From assembly GCF_002813375.1 (NCBI RefSeq), contig NZ_PHUJ01000003.1, positions 2,232,001-2,296,000 of the forward strand: 64,000 bases of DNA. The letters are read 5' to 3'. The stretch is from Pseudonocardia alni (GTDB taxonomy: Bacteria > Actinomycetota > Actinomycetes > Mycobacteriales > Pseudonocardiaceae). Position numbers and translations under genes: made by a program. Below are positions 34,408 to 43,628 of the stretch, piece by piece (the stretch's first letter is position 1; every line of letters starts with the position of its first letter). The notes under the pieces were generated by a model. The model was given only the letters and a program-made list of their open reading frames with translations, searched no databases and was not told where the DNA came from.

Positions 34408-37067
34408 GGTGTCCTCCCGTTCGTGGTGTGCGTGTCCCGGGGACGGAGCCGGTCCCCGGTTCTCGACACGTCCCGGTCGAGGATCTCGACCAGCCCGCTC
34501 CCGCCGTCCACCCGGACCCGCTGACCGTCCCGGATCAGCCGGGTCGCGCCCTCCACCCCGACCACGGCGGGCAAGCCGTACTCGCGGGCGACGACGGCGC
34601 CGTGGGTCATCCGCCCGCCGACCTCGGTGACCAGCCCCGCGATCGTGACGAACGCCGGCGTCCAGCTGGGGTCGGTGTAGGCGGTGACCAGCACGTCCCC
34701 GGGTTCGAGTGCGGCGCCGGACAGGTCGGCGACGACGCGGGCGCGGCCCTCGACCGTCCCGGCCGACACCGCGAGCCCGGCGAGGGCTCCGGGCGGCACG
34801 TCGTCGCGGTGGTAGGAGCCCTGCAGGCACTCACCGTCCGAGGTCAGCACCCGCGGCGGGGTCAGCGCCTCGTACGCGGCGAACTCCGCCCGCCGGGCAC
34901 ACACCAGCGCGAGGTCGGCGTGCCCGGTGCGCGAGACCTGCTCCAGCTCGTCGAACCGCAGGTAGTAGGCGTCGGTGCGGTCGTCGAGCACGCGTGCGGC
35001 GACGAGCCGGTCGGCCTCGGCGAGCAGCGCGGCCCGGTAGACCGCGTAGCGCGAGACCATGCCGAACTTGGGGAACTCGCGGTAGCCGATGAAGGTCCGC
35101 AACCGCTCGATCATCAGCGCCGTCTCCGCGGCGCGGGCCTCCCCGTCGACCCCGGCGCGCAGCCGGGCCAGCAGGTCGTCGCGGGTCGCCTCGGCCTCCC
35201 GGCGGCCGTGGGCGAACCGGCGGCGCCCGGCGCCGGGCTCCTCACCGTCGACGTGGCCGAGGATCAGCGGCACGAGCGCGGCCGGGCGCTCGTGCCACCG
35301 CGGCCTGCTGATGTCGATCTCACCGACGCAGCGGGCCCCGTAGGCGTCGAGCCAGCCGACGATCGCGTCGCGGGCCACCGTGCCGCCCTCGACCGACCCC
35401 AGCGCGTCGAGCACGTCGTCCCCGGCCCCGCGCAGCAGCGCCACCGCCGCCGGGTACGGGCGGACAGCGTCGGCGACGTCGAGCAGCGCGAGCCCCATCT
35501 GCGAGGTCACGTTGTCGGGCACCGACCGGGTCAGCACGTCCGACGGCCGCTCCCCCAGCCACTCGCCGACGTGCTCGTCGATCCAGTACGCCGCGTCCAT
35601 CGCCGTCATGAACACCCGGGTGCTGCGCGGGTCGCTCAGCCGCGCCCGCAGCTCGGGGATGTCCTCGCGGATCGCGACGAACAGCTCCGGTCCGACGCGG
35701 CCGTGGATCCTGCGCGCCGCGTCGGCCACCGACGCCCGTCCCTCGGCGACCAGCTCGGCGACCAGCGCGGGGTCCGGGTCCAGCGGCTCGGTGGTCGGCG
35801 CGCCGTGCACCGGGGCGGGCGTCGCCGGATCCTCGCCGAGCGGGACCGCGCCGCGGTCGAGCACGGTGTGCAACGCGTCGGTCATCAGCGGGTCCGACCG
35901 GCCCATCACCGCGAGCAGGCCGTCGCGACCGGAGGGGGTGCCCAGCGCGGCGGTGACGTCGACGAACAGCCGCCCGCCGGCCTCGGCCATCGGGCGCGGC
36001 GTCGTCATCTGCCAGAGCGACAGCCCGAGCGGGCGCATCGCGTCGGTCATCATCTGCTGGTAGCCGACCGACAGGTAGACGTGGAGGCGGTCGTCGCCGG
36101 TGTCGGGGACCGGGAACAGCGTGGTGATCGGGCGGCTCTGGACGACCTGGAACCGGCCGCCGGACAGGCACCACTCGATGTCCTGCGGGCTGCCCAGACC
36201 CGCCTCGATCGTCCGGCCGAGCCGGACCAGCTCCAGTACCCGATCCTCGGTGAGCAGCGGCGGGTTGTCCGGGCCGAGTTGCTCGGTGCGGGTGCCGCCA
36301 CCCGGCGCGGGCCGCACCGCGACCGTGCGCGGCGCCGTCCGTGCGTCCACGACGGCGGCGGTCGCGCCGGTGTCGCGGACCGTCCACGCGTCCGCCGCGA
36401 CCAGGCCGGACACCAGCGCCTCGCCCAGCCCGGGCACCGCCTCGACGACGGTCACGGTCCGGTCGGAGGTCACCGGGTCGGCGGTGAACAGCACCCCGGA
36501 CACATCCGGGACGACCATCTCCTGGATCACCACCGCCATCGCGACGGCGCGGTGGTCGAGGCCGCGCCGCCGGCGGTAGGCCACGGCGCGGTCGGTGAAC
36601 AGCGACGCCCAGCAGTCCCGCACCCGGTCGAGCACGGCGTCGGCGCCCACCACGTTCAGATACGAGTCCTGCTGCCCGGCGAACGATGCCGTCGGCAGGT
36701 CCTCGGCGGTCGCGCTGGAGCGCACCGCCCACGCCGTCCCGGCCGGGGCCCGGCCGAGCGCCGCGGTGACCGCCGCCGCGACGTCGTCGGGGACCGGCCG
36801 GGACGCCACCAGCCCGCGGACCTCGGCGGCGAGCGCGGCGAGCCCGTCGGCGTCATCGGCGGGCAGACCGGCCAGGCGGTCCAGCAACGCGTCGAACCCG
36901 GGCGCACCGGTGACGGCGGCCCGGTAGACCTCCGTCGTCACGCACCAGCCGCCCGGGACGGCGACCCCCGCCGTCCGGGTCAGCTCCCCCAGGTGCGCGG
37001 CCTTCCCCCCGACGACGGCGAGCCGGTCCCGGCCGACCTCGCCCAACTGCAGCAGCACGTCGTGCAC
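34404..37067 (-). CDS. rph: Rifampin phosphotransferase-type enzyme (PEP synthase superfamily)
   Basis: 887 aa. Uses ATP to phosphorylate a rifamycin hydroxyl through a swivelling phosphohistidine domain. Domains: ATP-grasp (VVGGKAAHLGELTR near residue 20, AVRSSATAEDLPTASFAGQQ near 115, GVLFTADPVTSDR), a central rifamycin-binding helical domain beginning YLSVGYQQMMTDAMRPLG (about 355), and the C-terminal catalytic loop GGRMTHGAVVAREYGLPAVVGV with the phospho-His. The central block and 887-aa length fit RPH rather than PEP synthase (about 790 aa). GTG start 37067. An RAE-like palindrome lies 66 bases upstream, which strengthens the call. Resistance itself is not shown. Confidence 0.85.
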   Translation of the reverse strand: MHDVLLQLGEVGRDRLAVVGGKAAHLGELTRTAGVAVPGGWCVTTEVYRAAVTGAPGFDALLDRLAGLPADDADGLAALAAEVRGLVASRPVPDDVAAAVTAALGRAPAGTAWAVRSSATAEDLPTASFAGQQDSYLNVVGADAVLDRVRDCWASLFTDRAVAYRRRRGLDHRAVAMAVVIQEMVVPDVSGVLFTADPVTSDRTVTVVEAVPGLGEALVSGLVAADAWTVRDTGATAAVVDARTAPRTVAVRPAPGGGTRTEQLGPDNPPLLTEDRVLELVRLGRTIEAGLGSPQDIEWCLSGGRFQVVQSRPITTLFPVPDTGDDRLHVYLSVGYQQMMTDAMRPLGLSLWQMTTPRPMAEAGGRLFVDVTAALGTPSGRDGLLAVMGRSDPLMTDALHTVLDRGAVPLGEDPATPAPVHGAPTTEPLDPDPALVAELVAEGRASVADAARRIHGRVGPELFVAIREDIPELRARLSDPRSTRVFMTAMDAAYWIDEHVGEWLGERPSDVLTRSVPDNVTSQMGLALLDVADAVRPYPAAVALLRGAGDDVLDALGSVEGGTVARDAIVGWLDAYGARCVGEIDISRPRWHERPAALVPLILGHVDGEEPGAGRRRFAHGRREAEATRDDLLARLRAGVDGEARAAETALMIERLRTFIGYREFPKFGMVSRYAVYRAALLAEADRLVAARVLDDRTDAYYLRFDELEQVSRTGHADLALVCARRAEFAAYEALTPPRVLTSDGECLQGSYHRDDVPPGALAGLAVSAGTVEGRARVVADLSGAALEPGDVLVTAYTDPSWTPAFVTIAGLVTEVGGRMTHGAVVAREYGLPAVVGVEGATRLIRDGQRVRVDGGSGLVEILDRDVSRTGDRLRPRDTHTTNGRTP

Positions 37068-37132
37068 TCCCGCCCCTGTGTCACCACGACGCCGCAGGTC
37101 ACGGCGCCGGGCGCAGAGTCTGACGCGGTCCC

Positions 37133-37153
37133 GGGGTCTTGCCGCAAGTCCCC
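37133..37153 (-). promoter_or_regulatory. Rifampin-associated element (RAE)-like palindrome upstream of rph
   Basis: 21-bp perfect inverted repeat. On the minus strand it is GGGG, A, CTTGCGGCAAG, A, CCCC, which keeps the core and both ends of the published RAE (GGGGCTTGCGGCAAGGCCCC). A TATAAC box lies about six bases upstream of it (37164-37159), putting the RAE around the transcription start. RAEs are known upstream of rifampin-inactivating enzymes and helR in actinomycetes. Confidence 0.82.
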
Positions 37154-37189
37154 CGGTGCGTTATACGTTGACCATGGCGGGAGGGCGAC

Positions 37190-37220
37190 GCGCCCGCCTC
37201 ACATCTCGGCGGGTGGGCGC
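37190..37220 (-). terminator. Possible terminator after the secreted lipase gene
   Basis: GCGCCCGCC (37190-37198) pairs with GGCGGG..GGGCGC (37208-37220), 9-base loop, slightly bulged, downstream of the 37268 stop. Confidence 0.35.
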
Positions 37221-37267
37221 CCGGGTCCGGTCCGTGGTGGACGGTCACACCGTCCCGTGCGGACCCG

Positions 37268-38437
37268 TCAGTCGCAGGTCGACGTGACCGGCAGGTCGGC
37301 GAAGCGGGCCTGCAGGAACGCCAGCGCGCGGGCCTGACCGTCGGGGTACCCGCCGACGTGCCCGGGGACGGGCGACGGCCGGAACTCGACGTCGGCACCG
37401 CGGGCGCACCAGCGCTCGGCGAGCTCCCTGCCCTGGTCGAACGGCACGATGTCGTCGGCGACGCTGTGCACGATCAGCACCGGCGCCTCGGGGGTGCGGC
37501 GTCCGATCAGCTGCTCGTCGACCCTGCTCGCGAAGGGCTCCTCGTCGAGGAAGGCGGAGAGCGGCCGCCCGTCGGCGGACAGCTGCTCGGAGCGCAGGCC
37601 GGGGTAGCGCAGCACGGAGTCCTGGGTGCACTGCTCGCGCAGCTCGGCGATCACCTGACGGCCGCGGTCGTTGAGCAGATCCGGCACCCCGAGATCCGGG
37701 TAGGCGGCGTCGAACCCGGAGACGGCGTAGCCGAGCAGCGCGACGGCGGCGCCGCCCTCCAGGGCTCGGCCGGTCGCGGCCAGGTCCGCGGGCGGCGCGC
37801 CCGCGTAGGCGCCGACGATGTCCAGCTCGGGGGCGTAGTCGGGGGCCAGCTCGACCGCGGCGGCCGAGGCACCGCCGCCCTGGGAGTAGCCGTAGAGCGC
37901 GGTCGGGGCGTCCTCCGGCACGCCGACGCCGGCCCGCTGGGCCGCGCGCACGACGTCCAGCAGGGCGTGCGCCTGCGCGGCCCGGTTGACGTAGGTGTGC
38001 TCGCCGGGGGTGCCCAGACCCTCGTAGTCGGTGACGGCCACGGTGTTGCCCGCGGCCAGCAGCGCGGTGAGGGCCGGTGCCTCGTACTCGGTGCCCGCCT
38101 GCAGCTGGCGCGACGGCGCGCACCGGTCGGCGAGGCCCTGGGTCCCCGCGGCGAAGCCGACGACCCGGGTGGGCCCCGGCGCCGGGACGAGCGGGGTGAG
38201 GACGATCCCGCTCACCGTGACCGGCCGGTCGTCGGTGTCGAGGCTGCGGTAGCGGATCCGGGTCGCGGTCGCGGCGGGCACCGTCGGCGTGAGGACCCGC
38301 TCCGCGGACACGACGTCGCCCGGCGCCCCGTCGGGCTCCGGTCCGTCCGGCGAGGCCAGTGCCTGCGGCACCGCGACCACCGCCGCGACGACCGCCACCA
38401 CCCCCGCCACGACCGTCGCACGCAGCCTCGTCCTCAT
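37268..38437 (-). CDS. Secreted lipase (LIP family, alpha/beta hydrolase)
   Basis: 389 aa with a Sec signal (MRTRLRATVVAGVVAVVAAVVAVPQALAS, about 29 residues). Mature part: a lid region, the nucleophile in ALYGYSQGGGASAAAV, acid in VHSVADDIVPFDQG and His in PVPGHVGGYPDG. Cysteines at WCARG and the C-terminal STCD may form a disulfide. Resembles the fungal/actinobacterial secretory lipase family. ATG 38437 with GGAGGGGGA; the longer upstream frame is leader. Confidence 0.85.
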   Translation of the reverse strand: MRTRLRATVVAGVVAVVAAVVAVPQALASPDGPEPDGAPGDVVSAERVLTPTVPAATATRIRYRSLDTDDRPVTVSGIVLTPLVPAPGPTRVVGFAAGTQGLADRCAPSRQLQAGTEYEAPALTALLAAGNTVAVTDYEGLGTPGEHTYVNRAAQAHALLDVVRAAQRAGVGVPEDAPTALYGYSQGGGASAAAVELAPDYAPELDIVGAYAGAPPADLAATGRALEGGAAVALLGYAVSGFDAAYPDLGVPDLLNDRGRQVIAELREQCTQDSVLRYPGLRSEQLSADGRPLSAFLDEEPFASRVDEQLIGRRTPEAPVLIVHSVADDIVPFDQGRELAERWCARGADVEFRPSPVPGHVGGYPDGQARALAFLQARFADLPVTSTCD

Positions 38438-38624
38438 GCCCGTCCCCCTCCGCAGATGATCTCCACCGAGCTGAACGAGCGGCCACCCCGCCGGGAACGG
38501 GGACCGAGGTTGCGAAACGGCCGCGACGGCGCGCGGACCGGTGATCCGTGCCGCGTACAGCGGCAGCGAACGGCACCCGGTGCCACTATCGACACAGGAG
38601 ATCGGGTACACGCGGGAGGTCACC

Positions 38625-39683
38625 GTGGATCATCGGGTACGTGTCGCACGAGGAGCCCTGCGCGGTGTGCTCGCCCTGCCGGCGCCGGTGAAGCGGGCGA
38701 TCGCCGGTCCGCCCGTCCGTCGCGACGGCCAGCAGCTCGACCTCGACATCCAGCTCCTGCTGCGGCTGCTCACCCCGCGCCGGCCTCAGCCCGTCCCGCC
38801 GCCGGAGCAGATGCGGGCGGGCCAGTCGTTCGTCGACCGCGTCGTCGCCGGGCCCGAGGAGCCGGGGGTGCGCCGCGAGGACCGCACGGTCCCCGGTGCG
38901 GTCGCCGACCTGCGGGCGCGGCTGTACGTGCCGCCGCCGGGACCCGACGTCGTCGACGGCGCACTGCTCGTCTACGTGCACGGCGGCGGTTTCGTCGCCG
39001 GTGACCTGGACACCCACGACGAACTGTGCGCGACGCTGGCCGCCGAGTCCGGCGCCCGGGTGCTGTCGGTCGACTACCGGCTGGCGCCCGAGCACCCGTT
39101 CCCGGCCGCCGTCGACGACTGTCTGGCCGCGTTCGCGCACGTCGCGACGCACCCGGAGGAGTTCGGGGCGGCCCCGGGCCGGATCGCGGTCGGCGGGGAC
39201 TCCGCCGGGGCGAGCCTGGCGCTGACGGTGGCCCGCGAGACCAGCCGCGACGGCGCCGCCCCGGCCGGGCGTCCGGTGTTCTGCCTGGCGTTCTTCCCGG
39301 TCACCGAGCTCGACGGGCACACCCGCTCACGCAAGCTGTTCGGCGACGGCTTCCTGCTCACCGGCGAGGCGATCGAGGCGATGGCCGGCTGGTACGTGCC
39401 CGAGACGATGCGCGACGACCCGCGGCTGCGGATCGCCGAGGGCGACCTGTCCGGGATGCCGCCCGCCTACGTCGCGACCGCCGGGTTCGACCCGCTGCGC
39501 GACGAGGGCGAGCACCTGGTCACCCGCATGCGGGAGGCGGGCGTCCCGGCGACGCTGCGCCGTCACCCCGACCTCGTGCACGGCTTCGCGACCTCGCTCG
39601 GGATCGGGGTGCGCCCGAGGCAGGCCGTCGCCGAGGCCGCCGGCGCGCTACGGACGGCGTTCGCGCTGCTCGGCGCGACCTGA
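38625..39683 (+). CDS. HSL-family esterase/lipase (alpha/beta hydrolase 3)
   Basis: 352 aa. Oxyanion motif VYVHGGGFVAGD, DYRLAPEHPFPAAVDD, nucleophile VGGDSAGASLALT, acid in AGFDPLRDEGE and His in DLVHGFA: the full hormone-sensitive-lipase set. The N-terminus carries a ~100-residue cap. GTG 38625 with GGGAGG five bases upstream. Ends at a strong bidirectional terminator. Confidence 0.88.
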   Translation: MDHRVRVARGALRGVLALPAPVKRAIAGPPVRRDGQQLDLDIQLLLRLLTPRRPQPVPPPEQMRAGQSFVDRVVAGPEEPGVRREDRTVPGAVADLRARLYVPPPGPDVVDGALLVYVHGGGFVAGDLDTHDELCATLAAESGARVLSVDYRLAPEHPFPAAVDDCLAAFAHVATHPEEFGAAPGRIAVGGDSAGASLALTVARETSRDGAAPAGRPVFCLAFFPVTELDGHTRSRKLFGDGFLLTGEAIEAMAGWYVPETMRDDPRLRIAEGDLSGMPPAYVATAGFDPLRDEGEHLVTRMREAGVPATLRRHPDLVHGFATSLGIGVRPRQAVAEAAGALRTAFALLGAT

Positions 39684-39701
39684 CCGGCCCCCGACATGGG
39701 C

Positions 39702-39747
39702 CCGGCGCGTCACCGGGCCCGAGGTGCGGGCTCCGGTGACGCGCCGG
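39702..39747. terminator. Bidirectional terminator between convergent genes
   Basis: Perfect 15-bp arms (39702-39716 and 39733-39747) extended inward by GCCCG/CGGGC around a 5-base loop with one bulged T: a ~20-bp stem serving both the esterase (+) and the DUF2382 gene (-). Confidence 0.7.
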
Positions 39748-39763
39748 TGGCGCGGTGCGTCGC

Positions 39764-40567
39764 TCAGCTGCGGCGCTCGTCGCGGGGCAGGGCGTGCTGC
39801 GGGTCGTCGACCTCGACGCGCTCCTTGCGCACGGTGTCGGAGACCTTCTCGTCCTCGGTGACGGTGCGGGTGCCGAGGCGCACCTTCTCCACGGCCTCGG
39901 TGGTCTTGTCGACGACCGGGCGCTCGCGGTGCAGGGTCACCTCGTGCTCGGCCTCGCCCATGGCGCCCGGGCGGGCCTCGGCCTCGGTGCCGTCGACCGG
40001 CTCCCGCTCGAGGCGGACCTCCTCGTGCGACACCGGGACGGTGACGGTCTGGTCCTCGGTCACGACGTACTTGCGCAGCGCGACGCGCCCGGTCTCCTCG
40101 GTCTCGGTGCCGACGCGCAGGTTCTCCTCGTGGCGGACCATCGCGTCGTCGCCGGTACGGGCGGTGCGGTCGGTGCGGTCGGTGTCGGTGCGGTCGCGAT
40201 CGGTGCGCTCGCCGGTGGCGTGGCGGGCGTCGGTGCGGCCGTTGCCGTTACCGTGCCCGATGCCGTAGTGGCGGTAGAGCTCGTCCTCCTCCGACCCGGT
40301 CAGGCGCTCGTCGGAGCGGCCCACGTGCGGGCAGTCCTTGACCGCCTTCTTCTCCACGCCCAGCGCGACGTCGCGGTCGTGCACGTCGGCGTTCTGCAGC
40401 GGCACGAAGCTCTCCTTGGTACCGAACAGCCCGGTGTTGACCGTGGCCCAGGTCGGGTCACCGCTGCGCTCGTCCAGATAGATCTGGCCGATCTTGCCGA
40501 CCTTCTCGCCGTGGTTGTCGACGACCTGACGACCGATGAGCTCCCGGGTCATGTCCTTCGTGATCAT
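39764..40567 (-). CDS. PRC-barrel and DUF2382 stress-response protein
   Basis: 267 aa. N-terminal PRC-barrel (LIGRQVVDNHGEKVGKIGQIYLDERSGDPTWATVNTGLFG, about 9-48), a hydrophilic Asp/Arg/Thr linker (RTDRDRTDTDRTDRT), and C-terminal DUF2382 with EENLRVGTETEETGRVALRKYVVTEDQTVTVPVSHEEVRLERE and a second copy ending VRKERVEVDD. Members are general stress proteins in actinobacteria and deinococci. ATG 40567 with GGAGGA. Confidence 0.88.
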   Translation of the reverse strand: MITKDMTRELIGRQVVDNHGEKVGKIGQIYLDERSGDPTWATVNTGLFGTKESFVPLQNADVHDRDVALGVEKKAVKDCPHVGRSDERLTGSEEDELYRHYGIGHGNGNGRTDARHATGERTDRDRTDTDRTDRTARTGDDAMVRHEENLRVGTETEETGRVALRKYVVTEDQTVTVPVSHEEVRLEREPVDGTEAEARPGAMGEAEHEVTLHRERPVVDKTTEAVEKVRLGTRTVTEDEKVSDTVRKERVEVDDPQHALPRDERRS

Positions 40568-40863
40568 GCTGCTGTCCTCCGTGGCTCGGTGCGAATGCTG
40601 TCGAACACCGGTGGGGTCGACCCGGAACCGCCCCGGCATGCGGCGGACGCCGCGTTCCCCGTCGTCCGTGTGACCGCCGTCATCCACCCGGCCCCACGGG
40701 ATCGCTTGTGCGACAACGCTGGGTGTAGCGCGTTCCCGTCGCGGGCGACCCCGGACGGCATGTTTGGGACAGTCTGTTCTGGACTTGATCTAGGACGTTC
40801 CCGACGACGGGGACGGATCATCCCGCCACCGGGTCCCCGGGACCGGCGTGGAATCGTGGTGAC
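40568..40863. other. Divergent intergenic region
   Basis: 296 bases between the DUF2382 gene (-) and the pseudo-esterase (+), lower GC in the middle. Presumably two promoters; no clear -35/-10 pair or sigma-B type box could be assigned. Confidence 0.4.
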
Positions 40864-41796
40864 GTGCTCGCCGGGACCGCACTGCTCCCGCTCGGGTCGG
40901 CCGTCACCGTCACCGCCGTCGCGGGCACGGCCGCGCTCACCCTCGTACTGCTCGTGCGCCACTGGGCCCGCCGGCGGCCCGCGGTGCGGGCGGCCGCGCT
41001 GCCGGCCGTGGTCGCGCTCGTCGTGCTCGCCCTCGCGGTGGGGACGAACGCCTGGTTCGGCTTCTACCCGACGCCCGCCTCGCTGGCCGCCGGACCGGAC
41101 CGCGGCGGGCTGCCCGCGCCACCCGCCCCGCCGGTCACCGGCCCCGGCAGGGACACCGTGCTGACCGTCGACGGCGTCGACGTGCCCGCGCACCTGCCGC
41201 CCGGCTACGACGAGCACCTCGCCCACCCCGTCCTGGTGTGGACCGGGTCCGGGGACGGATCGGCCGCGGTCGACGCCGCCGTCGACGCCGCGGTCACCGC
41301 GGGCCGGATGCCGGCCGTGGTGGTGCTGTGGACCGACCGGGTGCCGGTGTCCCGGCTGCGCGTCGCCGCCGTCGCGGCCGGCTCGCCGGTGCTGCGGACC
41401 GACCGGGCCGCGTGGGCCCTCGCCGGTCCGCCCGAGGGCCCCGGGTGCCCGCTGGGCCGGGCGCTCGCCGAGCGCGCCGACGTCGCGACGGCGGCCGGGC
41501 CGCCCGGCGGCGACGGCTGCCCCGCCCCCGCGTCCGGTTCGCCCGATCCGTTGGACCTGGTCGTCGTGCGCACCGCGGCGACGCAGGATGACCCGGTGCC
41601 GGGCGCGCCACCGCCGGGCCCGGCGCTAGCGTCGGGGTCGGTGACCGCGGCGCCCGGGACACCGGCGGCCGACGTCGTCGCCGCGGAGCTGGACGCGCTC
41701 GGCACCCGGCTGCCGGGTCCGGTGGCCCGCTCGGGCGTCGCCGGTGGTCCGCCACCGGCGACGGGATCGACAGGAGGAACGCGTGACGGGCTCTGA
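40864..41796 (+). CDS. Membrane-anchored pseudo-esterase, paralogue of the 43629 gene
   Basis: 310 aa. Two N-terminal membrane helices (about 8-33 and 44-66) then a shortened alpha/beta-hydrolase-like domain. Segments align with the esterase at 43629: NAWFGFYPTPASL with NLLGGFFPTVGSL, AHLPPGYDEH with VYLPPGYTEH, MPAVVVLWTD with IPPVVLVVPD, RAAWALAGPPEGPGC with RGAWALAGWSSGGYC. The nucleophile elbow GWSSG has become GPPEG, so the catalytic Ser is Pro, and the C-terminal His block is missing. It should be inactive and probably has a binding or regulatory role. GTG start. Overlaps the next gene by 14 bases. Confidence 0.75.
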   Translation: MLAGTALLPLGSAVTVTAVAGTAALTLVLLVRHWARRRPAVRAAALPAVVALVVLALAVGTNAWFGFYPTPASLAAGPDRGGLPAPPAPPVTGPGRDTVLTVDGVDVPAHLPPGYDEHLAHPVLVWTGSGDGSAAVDAAVDAAVTAGRMPAVVVLWTDRVPVSRLRVAAVAAGSPVLRTDRAAWALAGPPEGPGCPLGRALAERADVATAAGPPGGDGCPAPASGSPDPLDLVVVRTAATQDDPVPGAPPPGPALASGSVTAAPGTPAADVVAAELDALGTRLPGPVARSGVAGGPPPATGSTGGTRDGL

Positions 41797-43603
41797 GGGC
41801 TCCGGCCCGCCCGGGACCACCGGGGACGAGCACCGGGACGAGCACGGGGACGTCCGCACGCGCGGAGCGGCCCCGGCGCCGGACCCGGAGGCCCGCAGAC
41901 GACGGTTGTCCGAGGCCGCCGTCGTCCGCGCCGTGGTCTGGGCGGCCCGGATCGTCGGTGCGCTGACCGTCGTCGCGGCGGTGCTGCCCGCGCCCCGCCG
42001 GGTCATCGGGAGCGAGCTGCGCAGCACCCTGGGCCTGCCCGCGGGTCTGGGCCTGGCGTCGCTGGTCGTGACCGCGCTCGCCGGGGTCGGCCTGCTGCTG
42101 CTGGCCACCGGGCTGCGCCGGCGCAAGAAGCGCGCCTGGTGGGTGGCGACCGCGACGACGACGTTCCTCGTCGTGGTCAACCTGCTGCACGTGCTGGACC
42201 AGCGGCGCGGCATCGGGCCCGCGGTGCTGGTCGTCGCGCTGCTGGCGGCGCTGATCGCGACGCGCCGCTACTTCGTCGCCCGGCAGGACCCGGGAGGGCT
42301 CGGCCGGTCGGTCCGGTCGCTGCTGCAGTTCGGGCTGTCCGGCTTCCTCATCGTCTGGGTGCTGCTCGCGCTCAACCCGCGCCGGCTCGTCGGCGACCCG
42401 TCGATCGCCGCGCAGGCCGCGCACGCGGCGCTGTCGCTGATCGGGGTGACCGGACCGGTCGAGTTCGAGCAGCGCGCCGTGTGGCTCGACGACCTGACCT
42501 CGGCGATCGGGCTGACCTTCGGGGTGGTCGCGCTCGTCGTCGCCGGGTACCACCTGCTGCGCTCGCCGGAGCCGCGCCCGTCGCTCGACCCCGACGACGA
42601 GCAGCGCCTGCGCGCCCTGCTCGACCAGCGCGACGGCGACTCGCTGGGGTACTTCGCCCTGCGCCGTGACAAGGCCGCGGTGTTCGCCCACGGCGGCAAG
42701 TCCGCGGTGTCCTACCGGGTCCTCGCCGGGGTCGCGCTGGCCTCGGGCGACCCCGTCGGCGACGTCGGCGCCTGGCCCGGCGCGATCGAGGCCTTCCTCG
42801 GCATCTGCACCCGCTACGGCTGGTCGCCCGCGGTGCTGGGCTGTTCCGAGCGCGGCGCGACCGCCTGGTCCAAGGCCGGTCTCGACGCCCTCGAGCTCGG
42901 CGACGAGGCGGTACTGGAGACGGCGTCGTTCAGCCTGGACGGACGCCCCATGCGCGGGGTCCGCCAGACCGTCAACCGGATGCAGCGCAGCGGGCACACC
43001 GTCGAGGTGACGCGGCTGCGGGACCTCGACGAGACCGCACGGATGCGGGTCGCCGAGCGCGCGCACCGCTGGCGCGGCGCCGAGGACGAGCGCGGATTCT
43101 CGATGGCGTCCTCGCGGGTCGCGGACCCCTCCGACCCGGACGCGGTGATCGTCACCGCGCTCCGGGACGGCGAGCCGTCCGGGATGCTGCAGCTGGTCCC
43201 CTGGGGCCGCGACGGGCTCTCGCTGGACCTCATGGTCCGCGACGCCGACGCCGACAACGGCGTCAACGAGCTGATGATCGCCGAGCTGATGGCGGCCGCG
43301 AAGGACCATGGTGTGAAGCGGGTGTCGCTGAACTTCGCGATGTTCCGCTCCGCCCTGGAGCGCGGCGAGCGGATCGGCGCCGGACCGGTCGCCCGCGGCT
43401 GGGCCCGGGTACTGCGGATCGCGTCGCGTTGGTGGCAGATCGACTCGCTCTACCGGTTCAACGCGAAGTTCCGCCCGAGCTGGTACCCGCGCTACGTGCT
43501 GTTCCCCGCCGTCCGCGACCTGCCGCGGGTGCTGTTCGTCGTACTCGAGGCCGAGGGCTTCGGCGGCCGCCCGCCGGCGCTGCTGCGGCTGCTGCGCCGG
43601 TGA
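41783..43603 (+). CDS. MprF-type phosphatidylglycerol aminoacyltransferase (DUF2156)
   Basis: 606 aa. Transfers an amino acid, typically Lys or Ala from aminoacyl-tRNA, to a membrane lipid, lowering surface negative charge. Six or so membrane helices (about 55-270) precede the cytosolic GNAT-like DUF2156 domain with SLGYFALRRDKAAVFAHGGKSAVSYRVLAGVALASGDPVG, KAGLDALELGDEAVLETASFSLDGRPMRGVRQTVNRM, and C-terminal NELMIAELMAAAKDHGVKRVSLNFAMFRS and YRFNAKFRPSWYPRYVLF. It lacks the fused lysyl-tRNA synthetase of mycobacterial LysX. GTG 41783 with CAGGAGGAA. Flanked by two esterase-like genes, as in aPGS/AhyD pairs. Confidence 0.88.
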   Translation: MTGSEGSGPPGTTGDEHRDEHGDVRTRGAAPAPDPEARRRRLSEAAVVRAVVWAARIVGALTVVAAVLPAPRRVIGSELRSTLGLPAGLGLASLVVTALAGVGLLLLATGLRRRKKRAWWVATATTTFLVVVNLLHVLDQRRGIGPAVLVVALLAALIATRRYFVARQDPGGLGRSVRSLLQFGLSGFLIVWVLLALNPRRLVGDPSIAAQAAHAALSLIGVTGPVEFEQRAVWLDDLTSAIGLTFGVVALVVAGYHLLRSPEPRPSLDPDDEQRLRALLDQRDGDSLGYFALRRDKAAVFAHGGKSAVSYRVLAGVALASGDPVGDVGAWPGAIEAFLGICTRYGWSPAVLGCSERGATAWSKAGLDALELGDEAVLETASFSLDGRPMRGVRQTVNRMQRSGHTVEVTRLRDLDETARMRVAERAHRWRGAEDERGFSMASSRVADPSDPDAVIVTALRDGEPSGMLQLVPWGRDGLSLDLMVRDADADNGVNELMIAELMAAAKDHGVKRVSLNFAMFRSALERGERIGAGPVARGWARVLRIASRWWQIDSLYRFNAKFRPSWYPRYVLFPAVRDLPRVLFVVLEAEGFGGRPPALLRLLRR

Positions 43604-43628
43604 GCCGGGTCCGCGCGGGGGCGGCGCC

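Noticed and set aside
34404..37067. Housekeeping PEP synthase
   Set aside because: The central QQMMTDAMRPLG region, length and upstream RAE fit rifampin phosphotransferase better.
37078..37287. 69-codon plus-strand frame across the RAE
   Set aside because: Arg-rich, no ribosome site, and it would cover a regulatory palindrome.
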